Shown: piece by piece, positions 1 to 6,300 of the stretch
Layout: the number at the start of each line of letters is the position of its first letter
How positions within the stretch are numbered: position 1 is the stretch's first letter
Origin: Ruminococcaceae bacterium UBA1438
Lineage (GTDB): Bacteria; Bacillota; Clostridia; Oscillospirales; Acutalibacteraceae
Reading direction: 5' to 3'
Length of the DNA: 9,128 bases
NCBI GenBank assembly: GCA_002329285.1
Contig: DCTO01000106.1
Coordinates: 17,782-26,909 of the forward strand
Program-made: the position numbers and the translations under genes
The notes under the pieces: generated by a model
The model's input: only the letters and a program-made list of their open reading frames with translations
Databases searched by the model: none
Told to the model about the DNA's origin: nothing

Positions 1-121
1 CAAAAGCAAGCACATCGCTCATCAGATCGCAGCCGCAGGCGGTGAAAACCTCGCGCCCGGTGTTTTCCTCGCAGCAAAGCACCTCGGCGCCGAGCAAATT
101 TTTGATGTCTTCAATTCTCAT
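1..121 (-). CDS. DRTGG-domain-like protein, 5' part only
   Basis: Only the first 40 codons lie in the window; the gene continues past base 1. The protein begins MRIEDIKNLLGAEVLCCEEN and continues with a segment ending CGCDLMSDVLAF. The pattern of a short N-terminal helix, 'GAEVL', and a 'CGxDLMSDVLAF' block is what I recognise from small DRTGG-domain proteins encoded in NuoE/HndA-type hydrogenase loci of Clostridia. Their biochemical role is not settled; a regulatory or nucleotide-sensing role has been assumed. The ATG lies 16 bases after the nuoE stop and is preceded by an AGAGG-like ribosome binding site, so the two genes are almost certainly co-transcribed. The assignment rests on a short N-terminal piece and on context. 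Confidence 0.72.
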   Translation of the reverse strand, partial: MRIEDIKNLLGAEVLCCEENTGREVFTACGCDLMSDVLAF

Positions 122-137
122 ATCTCAAGCCTCTATA

Positions 138-635
138 TCACTCATGATATTTTGCAAGAATTCCCGGAACGTCCTCCGCAGTCAGTTTGCCGTAAACCTC
201 ATCGTTAACCGTCATAACCGGGCCGAGACCGCAAGCGCCGATGCAGCGGCAAGCCTCAAGTGAGAATTTACCGTCTGCCGTGCATTCGCCGATGCCGATT
301 CCAAGCGCCTCGCTGAGATGCTCAACCAAGGTCTGCGCGCCTTTAACATAGCAAGCAGTGCCGAGGCAAACGGAAATGTTGTATTTTCCTTTGGGAGACA
401 TTGAAAACTGAGCATAGAAGGTTGCAACGCCGAAAACCTTTTCAAGCGGAACGCCCATTCCCTCTGCAATTGTTTCCTGCACCTCAAAAGGAAGATAGCC
501 ATAGATTTCCTGTGCTTCCTGCATAACTGCCATAAGGCGGGATTCATCGTGCTTATTTGCATCGATAACTTCCTGAAGCTTGGCAGCCTGCTCAGGTGTG
601 TCTGTGAAAGGAATTTTGCTTAATTTCTTTTGCAT
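138..635 (-). CDS. nuoE: NuoE/HndA-type thioredoxin-like [2Fe-2S] subunit (NADH dehydrogenase / NAD(P)-linked hydrogenase)
   Basis: Complete 165-residue protein, the usual length for the 24-kDa NuoE family. It carries one [2Fe-2S] cluster in a thioredoxin-like fold and passes electrons between the NAD(P)H-oxidising flavoprotein and partner subunits of complex I-like enzymes or electron-bifurcating [FeFe] hydrogenases. The N-terminal helical domain includes 'QEIYGYLP' (about residues 42-49), then 'VFGVATFYAQF' (67-77). The four expected ligands are visible: Cys90 and Cys95 (CLGTAC, C-x4-C), and Cys131 and Cys135 (CIGAC, C-x3-C), followed by the typical 'GLGPVMTVND' segment. Cys118 and Cys129 are extra. 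The ATG is supported by AAGGAG seven bases upstream. A DRTGG-type gene follows 16 bases downstream, which favours the soluble hydrogenase (HndA) context over respiratory complex I. The remaining subunits would lie to the left of the window. Confidence 0.95.
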   Translation of the reverse strand: MQKKLSKIPFTDTPEQAAKLQEVIDANKHDESRLMAVMQEAQEIYGYLPFEVQETIAEGMGVPLEKVFGVATFYAQFSMSPKGKYNISVCLGTACYVKGAQTLVEHLSEALGIGIGECTADGKFSLEACRCIGACGLGPVMTVNDEVYGKLTAEDVPGILAKYHE

Positions 636-640
636 AATTA

Positions 641-648
641 CTCTCCTT
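641..648 (-). promoter_or_regulatory. Ribosome binding site of nuoE
   Basis: On the minus strand the sequence reads AAGGAGAG and then TAATT before the ATG at 635. This is a strong Shine-Dalgarno match with normal spacing and fixes the nuoE start. Confidence 0.85.
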
Positions 649-689
649 AATTCCTTAATTTTATTATAGAATTTATAATAAGCAATGAT

Positions 690-717
690 ATAATAACATA
701 TAGAATAGAAATTTCAA
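690..717 (-). promoter_or_regulatory. Predicted extended -10 promoter of the nuoE operon
   Basis: Read on the minus strand, a TTGAAA -35 box (712-717) is followed by 16 bases and a TATTAT -10 box (690-695) with a TG one base upstream (697-698, extended -10). Each hexamer matches the sigma-A consensus at five of six positions. Transcription would start near 683, leaving a leader of about 48 bases before nuoE. This was found by eye and the start site has not been mapped. Confidence 0.6.
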
Positions 718-720
718 GGC

Positions 721-987
721 TTTTTATGAAATTGTTAAAAATTTGTCATTTGTACTAAAATTATCTGCACGGTGTTAGAGGTTTTATCAAAAAGTCAAAC
801 TTTCAAGCCGGATTTCAACGACTTGCGGTTTGCCAACAGCACCCCTCTGCAAAAAGCAAAAAATAGAGGCGCCGCCCCTCCTTTTCACACATATCAGAAT
901 TGATTATTTATTATGCTGATGAAGCCCCTTGCGGTAAAGTTTATAATTTCCCGCTCCATATTTAACCCATAAAAAATGATGTTAAAA
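721..987. other. Intergenic stretch between the nuoE promoter and the distal promoter, no credible gene
   Basis: I see no coding sequence here on either strand. A GC-rich block on the minus strand (about 857-884) can fold as AAAAGGAGG, loop GGCGGCG, CCTCTATTT with a run of six T at its end. It has one A-A mismatch and a G-U pair, so it could act as a weak terminator for RNA made from the promoter at 988-1016. The stretch 780-850 shows no recognisable family. If the distal promoter is active, this region is either a small RNA or the long leader of the nuoE message. Confidence 0.4.
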
Positions 988-1016
988 ATTATATGTTTTA
1001 TTCCCGTTTCTGTCAA
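988..1016 (-). promoter_or_regulatory. Perfect consensus sigma-A promoter facing nuoE
   Basis: On the minus strand TTGACA (1011-1016) is followed by exactly 17 bases and TATAAT (988-993). All twelve consensus positions match, with optimal spacing. Transcription would start near 981 and run leftwards. The nearest real gene in that direction is nuoE, whose start codon is about 345 bases away and which has its own closer promoter. Confidence 0.72.
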
Positions 1017-1140
1017 GATCAGGGCGATTTTTCAACCGGCTAAATTTGCCCTCCTGTCCGAAAAAGCGTACTTAATTTTGCATTTTTAAGCGCCAAAAAT
1101 AATAGTTTTTTCGGCTGTGCGGCGCAGAGAACGAAGAGTA

Positions 1141-1180
1141 TAAAAAAAGCCTTTATTGTATAAATATAGACATTTAATAA
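1141..1180 (-). terminator. AT-rich T-run after the kinase hairpin
   Basis: Downstream of the 16-bp hairpin on the minus strand, the sequence reads TTATTAAATG, and further on AAAGGC followed by seven T. The hairpin itself lacks an immediate U tract, so transcript ends of the kinase operon may fall anywhere in this AT-rich stretch. The assignment is weak. Confidence 0.3.
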
Positions 1181-1215
1181 ATGACAACAGGCAAGCGCAG
1201 CTTGCCTGTTGTCAT
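1181..1215 (-). terminator. Strong hairpin, likely transcription end of the regulator/kinase operon
   Basis: A perfect 16-bp inverted repeat (arms 1181-1196 and 1200-1215, loop GCA) lies 57 bases beyond the kinase stop codon. On the minus strand it is followed by TTATTAAATG, which is T-rich but not a clean U tract. It is best read as a terminator or a 3'-end-stabilising hairpin of the minus-strand operon. No plus-strand gene ends here. Confidence 0.65.
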
Positions 1216-1244
1216 TGGCTCCAAATACTGTTGCCAACAAGGTT

Positions 1245-1267
1245 CTGACTTGCTGCAAGCAAGTCAG
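1245..1267 (-). repeat. Second hairpin immediately after the kinase stop codon
   Basis: Arms CTGACTTGCT (1245-1254) and AGCAAGTCAG (1258-1267) are perfect 10-bp complements around a GCA centre, and begin four bases after the TAA of the kinase gene. No T run follows, so it is not a classical terminator. Its core (CTTGC/GCAAG) resembles that of the 1181-1215 hairpin. Confidence 0.55.
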
Positions 1268-1271
1268 GTTC

Positions 1272-2537
1272 TTATTTTTTGAGCGGAACGAAGACCGTGA
1301 CAATTGTTCCGCCACTTTCGGATGACTTTATATTCAGCGTACCGCCGCACATCATTCGGAGTCGCTCCTCAATGTTCGCAAGGGCAACGTGAGGCTCGTT
1401 GTTGTCGCCGTCGCTGAAGCCCGGACCCGTGTCCTCAACGGTTATCTCGCTGCCGTTTTCAGTTTGGCGCGTTTTAACCGTAACATAAAGCGGATTAAGT
1501 TCCGGGTCAAGCCCGTGCTTTATGGCGTTTTCCACAATCGGCTGGAGCGTCAGCGGCGGAACTCTGAAGCGCGTGTGAGGCGTGTCAAACTCCACAAACA
1601 AGCCGTCCTCAAAACGTGTTTGCTCTACCTCAAGATAGGCACGTGTGTGCTCAAGCTCCTCTGTAAACGGAACAGCTCCGTCTGTAGCTAATGCGGTAAA
1701 GTTTTTTCGCAGATAAGTTGAAAAATCAAGCGTAATTTTTTGCGCCTTTTCGGTATCCTGCGCAATCAGATAGTAAATGCTCATCATTGTGTTATAGATG
1801 AAATGCGGCCTCATCTGCAACACATTAACGCTTGCGCGTTGACGGGCGATTTCTTGCTGTTGGCTGAAATTCTGCTCAATCTGTTCGGATATAATAAGAC
1901 CGAACATTGAAACCGCTGAAAGCACCGTGCTGATGTCAATCAGCGCGGTAACGTCTGTAAAGATATGCACAAGCAGAGCGACAGTCAGCGGTATTATGGC
2001 TATAAGAAAGCCGTGATAATATTTGCGTGAAAGCAGTCCTTTCCGGCGGATTAAGTATGTTAAATTCAGTATCATAATTGCACTGAGCGGAACTATCAGC
2101 AGCGGGAACCACTTGCCGCGGTAATATTGCCCGTTTGGCGAGATATAGTAAATATACTTTGTAAAAAGCGTGCTTGACAGAATTATTAAAAACGCCGTCC
2201 AAAAGCCAACTACGGTGCGAAAAACGGCGCTTTTCTTTACGTCCTTTTTGCAGCAGTGAAGCAGGTAAGCTGTCAGCATCGGTATCGGTACGGAAAGCAG
2301 CAACACCTCAAGAAAGCCAAAAAAGCGCAACGTCCCTATACTGATATATTGGTAAATAATCAAATCGGCAAGGCTCACGAGGCTGCACGCCATCAAAGCC
2401 GTGAAATAGGCAAGGAAAAATCGCCTGCTCCAACGGTCAATCAGGGGAATAATCGCCGTAAGCCATATTCCCAGCAGGGTAATTAAAAGCGCTGCGCTGA
2501 TGATGGAAAAGGTGAAAACGGTGTACCATGTTATCAT
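1272..2537 (-). CDS. Multi-pass membrane sensor histidine kinase, LytS/YesM (HisKA_7TM-like) type
   Basis: 421 residues from the chosen start. The N-terminal half holds six or seven hydrophobic segments (about 4-30, 40-63, 74-94, 106-124, 143-163, 176-198, 203-218), so sensing is probably within or at the membrane; no large extracellular domain is present. The kinase core follows: 'LQMRPHFIYNTM' (240-251) with the phospho-accepting His245, an N-box 'LQPIVENAIKHG' (331-342) with Asn337, a G1 box 'EDTGPGF' (368-374), and a terminal 'SGGTIVTVFVP' strand. This is the His_kinase plus HATPase_c layout of LytS/YesM-type kinases. I chose the ATG at 2535-2537 because it overlaps the regulator's TGA as ATGA and has GGAGGGG seven bases upstream. 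An upstream in-frame ATG at 2645 would add 36 residues buried in the regulator gene that look non-native. The partner is the XRE-REC regulator just upstream. The stimulus is unknown. Confidence 0.92.
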   Translation of the reverse strand: MITWYTVFTFSIISAALLITLLGIWLTAIIPLIDRWSRRFFLAYFTALMACSLVSLADLIIYQYISIGTLRFFGFLEVLLLSVPIPMLTAYLLHCCKKDVKKSAVFRTVVGFWTAFLIILSSTLFTKYIYYISPNGQYYRGKWFPLLIVPLSAIMILNLTYLIRRKGLLSRKYYHGFLIAIIPLTVALLVHIFTDVTALIDISTVLSAVSMFGLIISEQIEQNFSQQQEIARQRASVNVLQMRPHFIYNTMMSIYYLIAQDTEKAQKITLDFSTYLRKNFTALATDGAVPFTEELEHTRAYLEVEQTRFEDGLFVEFDTPHTRFRVPPLTLQPIVENAIKHGLDPELNPLYVTVKTRQTENGSEITVEDTGPGFSDGDNNEPHVALANIEERLRMMCGGTLNIKSSESGGTIVTVFVPLKK

Positions 2538-3133
2538 TCTGTCACCCCTCCCGCGATCAACGGATAGCGCAATTTTGCAAGCTGCTCTCTGACACCATCG
2601 GCTGTCAGCGGTTTGAGCATAAAGCCGCTGGCGCCCGTTGACCATGCGTCCAGTGCATAATCGGTGTATGCAGTGAGGTAAATCACATTTGTTTTAGGAT
2701 TGCTTTCCAAAAGCGCCCCGCAAACGTCAAGCCCGCTCGTCATTCCCATTTCAATATCAAGAAACGCCAAATCCACCTTGTGGCTTTTTGCGTATTCTAT
2801 GGCTTCTGAAGGTTTTATAAAGCCCTCAATATTTGCGCCGGGTAAAACACTCTTTATTATCGGAATACCGCCGTTGAGGATAATTCTTTCATCGTCAACA
2901 ATTATGATGTCAGGCGTTATATTACCGTCTGCTGCGGTATTTATCAAAACGGAAACATCAATATTCAGGCAATCGACGATCTTGGATATCATCGTAATAT
3001 CCGGTATACGGGTACCGCTTTCCCAACGTGCAACGGTGCTTTTTGTAACAAACAGTTTTTGAGCCAGCATTTCTTGAGAAATTCCCATTGATGTTCTCTT
3101 TTGCTTCAAAATTTTCGAAAAATTACTGTTCAT
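2534..3133 (-). CDS. Response regulator with N-terminal XRE helix-turn-helix and C-terminal receiver domain
   Basis: 199 residues. Residues 6-64 are a Cro/C1-type helix-turn-helix (ISQEMLAQKLFVTKSTVARWESG, 18-40, holds the two helices). A complete receiver domain follows (about 74-190): acidic pair Asp80-Asp81 in 'IIIVDDE', phospho-acceptor Asp126 in 'LAFLDIEM', Thr154 in 'YLTAY', and Lys174 in 'LKP'. All key receiver residues are present, so it should be phosphorylated, most likely by the overlapping kinase. The order is the reverse of common response regulators, which have the receiver first and the DNA-binding domain last. The start has AAGAAGG seven bases upstream. Its stop overlaps the kinase ATG (ATGA), implying translational coupling. 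The divergent giant surface-protein gene 236 bases away, with a palindrome between, is the obvious candidate target; this is inference. Confidence 0.93.
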   Translation of the reverse strand: MNSNFSKILKQKRTSMGISQEMLAQKLFVTKSTVARWESGTRIPDITMISKIVDCLNIDVSVLINTAADGNITPDIIIVDDERIILNGGIPIIKSVLPGANIEGFIKPSEAIEYAKSHKVDLAFLDIEMGMTSGLDVCGALLESNPKTNVIYLTAYTDYALDAWSTGASGFMLKPLTADGVREQLAKLRYPLIAGGVTE

Positions 3134-3168
3134 CGGTTTGCCTTCTTTACTCTGACTATGATATTAAC

Positions 3169-3197
3169 AGTATAATGGATTTTTTGAACAAACACAA
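3169..3197 (-). promoter_or_regulatory. Predicted promoter of the regulator/kinase operon
   Basis: On the minus strand TTGTGT (3192-3197) is followed by 17 bases and TATACT (3169-3174). The -10 matches the consensus at five of six positions and the -35 at three. The weak -35 fits a promoter needing an activator. The start would be near 3162, leaving a leader of about 29 bases. Confidence 0.5.
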
Positions 3198-3212
3198 GGA
3201 TAATTATTTTTT

Positions 3213-3229
3213 GTTTCCATTCTGGAAAC
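3213..3229. promoter_or_regulatory. Candidate operator: perfect inverted repeat GTTTCCA-TTC-TGGAAAC
   Basis: Two perfectly complementary 7-base arms around a 3-base centre form a 17-bp dyad, the size and symmetry typical of sites bound by dimeric XRE-family proteins. It sits between the two divergent promoters, about 5 bases upstream of the plus-strand -35 and about 15 bases upstream of the minus-strand -35. It is the only such dyad I found in this region. Binding by the neighbouring XRE-REC regulator is inferred from position. Confidence 0.5.
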
Positions 3230-3234
3230 TCTTA

Positions 3235-3263
3235 TTGATTAAAAATAGTTTTTATTATAAAAT
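3235..3263 (+). promoter_or_regulatory. Predicted promoter of the giant surface-protein gene
   Basis: TTGATT (3235-3240), a 17-base spacer and TAAAAT (3258-3263) form a moderate sigma-A promoter. The start would be near 3270, about 100 bases before the ATG. The region is AT-rich, so alternative -10 boxes are possible. Confidence 0.42.
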
Positions 3264-3357
3264 AAATTCAGATATATTGCCCGATATATTAATATATGCG
3301 GTCAGCGGACAAATAATCTGAACGGAAAGATAAACAAATCAAATAATAAAATTCCCT

Positions 3358-3363
3358 AGGAGG
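3358..3363 (+). promoter_or_regulatory. Ribosome binding site of the surface-protein gene
   Basis: A perfect AGGAGG lies six bases before the ATG at 3370, and the codons after it encode a clear signal peptide, so this start is well supported. Confidence 0.88.
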
Positions 3364-3369
3364 AAAAGT

Positions 3370-6300
3370 ATGGAAAAAAGTAAAACAATAAGTAAAAAAT
3401 TGATAAGCGTTGTACTTTCGCTATTGATGGTGCTCTCGTGCTTCTCGGGCATGAGCCTGACGGCATTTGCGGCCCCCACTTGCCCTAACCCTGGCTGCAG
3501 AAGTACGAATGTTGAGCCATTAGGAGACGACACATGGGAGTGCCAAGACTGTTATTACATATTTGAGTCGTCCTCTGGCGGTGACGAATCCGACGACCAT
3601 GATGATATTACTTTTAAGGCTGCGGCTTATGACCCTGCCACCAACACGGTAACCTTTACCGACGCAACCTGTGATGATTACACTGTTGTTGCCGCAGACA
3701 CTACAACCTTTGAGGACGGCAAGTGGTACGTTGTTAATTCGAATGTAACCGTTAACGGAAGCATTACCGTAAACGGTGCTGCAAACCTTATTCTTGCCGA
3801 CGGATATACGCTGACGGTAACGGAGGGCGTTGCAGTTACAGACCCGAGCAGCCTGACGATTTTCGGTCAGAAAAACGGCACGGGTACGCTGACTGCTACC
3901 AGCACTTCTTATGGTGCTGCCGGTATCGGCGGAAATAACGACGAAAACGGTCCAATCACTATCAACGGCGGTACTGTAAACGCTACCTCAGGAGGTGCCG
4001 GCGCAGGTATAGGCGGCGGAGATATGGGCAATGGCGGTCCTGTTGTAATTAACGGCGGAACCGTAACCGCTATCGGAGGCGAAGACGATGGTGCAGGTAT
4101 CGGCAGCGGCGGAAATGGCTCAAGCTGTAACGTTACTATTAACGGCGGTACTGTAAATGCTACGGGTCGTCACACCTATGATAATACCGCAGGCATAGGA
4201 AATTCAGGTTGGTCTTCTAACGGAGGTAATATTGCCATTAATGGCGGAACCGTTAATGCTGCCTGCGCTGCAGGAAGCCAGGGCATCGGCGGAAGTGGAT
4301 GTACAATCAGCATTACAGGCGGCACCGTTGACGTTAACAGAGGTGTTACAGATGCATCGTATGGTTTATTTGGTTCCAGCTTCACAATGAGCGGCGGCGA
4401 AGTTTATGTAAACAGATCTGTTTATGTTAACACCACCATTACAGGCGGAACTCTTATTGCAGAAGCCAATCCGCCTTTCCAAAGCGATGTTTCAATAGGT
4501 ACAGGGCTTAAGGTTTTAGCAGGCGCCAATGAAGAGAGCGCAGTTGAGGTTGAGCCTTCTGCTATCAACATGTCCTCGGATGTTTATTGGAACTCTAAAT
4601 GGATAAAGATTTATGCTCCCAGTGCTTATGCTGACTATTTACCTGCTGAGGCTGACGATGCGGACGCATTAGCAGCAAAGGTAGTAAAGTTTAACGGTTA
4701 CAACTGGTACATCATTGAGGACAATTCTACCAGTGCCACGGAAGGTACCGTGACACTGTTTGCTGCGGACGATGGTTTTGGCTTGTCCAAATTTTCGGAT
4801 AGTTACAGCAATGCTTACAGCTGTTCAAAGATTAAGGCTGCGTTTGATGCAATGACTGCAGAAGACGGTGATTTTGATAACGTGGCAGGCGCAATAGTTT
4901 CTACTGCTCTTGAAGATGTTACTGTTCCGAAAGCGAAGTTGTATCTTTTAAGTACGAGTGAGGCTCAAAATCTCAACCCGACTATCCTGAACTATGATTT
5001 CCCTGGCTCGGCTTCGAATGGTGTCTGGTGGCTTCGCTCACCCGGTACGAATAGTGATTATGCGTCGTGCGTGTACGGCGATGAGGGACGCGTTGACGGC
5101 ACTGGCTACAATATCAGAGAAGCGTGTGGTGTTCGCCCCGCTTTAAAGCTTGATTTAAGCAAGGCTGAATTTGATTCTGAAACGAAAACATTTGCAGTTC
5201 CTAATTCCGGTGCTTACGCCGGCTATGTACCTGCTGAAGCTGACGATGCGGACGCTTTAGCAGCAAAGATAGTAAAGTTTAACGGCTACGAATGGTATCT
5301 GATTGAGGATAACTCAAAGAGCAAAACCAAGGGCACCGTAACTCTGTTTGCAAAGGAATGTTTCGGCGCGTCAGCGTTTGGTACGAATAATACATACAGC
5401 AGCTCCACGGTTAAGGGTGAGCTCGATAAACTGACGGCTGAGGGTGGTTCCTTTGCGGGTGTGTCCGGAGCCATAGAGTCAGTTAAGGTGAAGGGCGTAG
5501 ACAGTGATAGTGAAGTGGATGCAAAGCTCTGGCTGTTGAGTTCAGGAGAAGCAAATAATATACCGGTAAATGTCAGGATGTGTTCTCAGGCAAGTGAAGC
5601 AATTTCTAACGTATGGTGGTTGCGCTCGGCCGATAGTGATGGAACTATTGCAGAGTTCGTGATGGGCAGTAACGGTTATGTTGCCAACGGCGGTACCGGC
5701 TTCAGCGTGAATCAGTCGTTTGGAGTTCGCCCTGCATTAAAGCTCGATTTAAGCAAGGTTGAATTTGATTCTGAAACGAAAACATTTGCAATTCCTACTC
5801 CCGGTGCTTACGCTGACTATGTACCTGCTGAGGCTGACGATGCAACTGCATTAGCAGCAAAGGTAGTTAAGTTCAACGGCTACGACTGGTATCTGATTAA
5901 GGATAAATCCACAAGCGAAACAGAGGGTACAGTAACTCTGTTTGCGAAAGATTTTATTGGAAATAGTAAATTTGATGACAGCAGTGATAAGTATAGCGAA
6001 TCAGCGGTAAAGGAATATTTGGATAATCTGACAAATGCTGAAGGAACTTTTGCAGGAGTGGCTGATGCAATCAAAACAGTAGAAACATTAACAACCAAGG
6101 GCTATGATAGTGATGATGTTTATGATACTGTTAGTAATGTGAAGCTTTATCTTTTAAGCACAAGCGAGGCATATAAGCTGCCGGTTAATATTCGTAAATG
6201 TGGTTTATCCGGCTATTGGTGGCTTCGCTCACCCGGCAAACGAATTGATAATGATGATTTTGATATACATAGTGCCAGTGCGGCGTTAGTGGATGGCTAC

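Larger units (their letters stand above)
3134..3369. promoter_or_regulatory. Divergent control region between the regulator operon and the surface-protein gene
   Basis: 236 AT-rich bases with no coding sequence. It holds a predicted promoter in each direction, a perfect 7-3-7 palindrome between them, and AT palindromes near 3284-3297 (ATATATTAATATAT) with a direct repeat GATATATT at 3271 and 3283. The leader of the plus-strand gene would be about 100 bases; I see no recognisable riboswitch in it. Confidence 0.6.

Noticed and set aside
780..850. Possible mobile-element remnant in the nuoE upstream region
   Set aside because: No terminal repeats, target-site duplication or transposase fragment could be found, so it cannot be supported from the sequence.
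894..959. 21-codon minus-strand frame (MEREIINFTARGFISIINNQ...) just downstream of the perfect promoter
   Set aside because: No ribosome binding site precedes it and the length is within chance. It was not listed as a gene, though it could be rechecked if the promoter is shown to be active.
1040..1315. A 91-codon minus-strand open frame covering the kinase 3' end and the hairpins
   Set aside because: It overlaps the kinase gene in another frame, contains both hairpins, and the translation has no recognisable domain.
2538..2645. Longer kinase start at 2645 giving 457 residues
   Set aside because: The extra 36 residues lie entirely within the regulator gene and look non-native. The ATG at 2537 has a good ribosome binding site and an ATGA overlap.
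3270..3369. Riboswitch or attenuator in the surface-gene leader
   Set aside because: The leader is AT-rich with only simple AT palindromes, and I see no known aptamer core or terminator/antiterminator pair.
3745..4470. CRISPR-like or tandem DNA repeat array
   Set aside because: The periodicity is of protein motifs with variable unit length (17-33 codons) inside a continuous reading frame, not identical DNA repeats with spacers.
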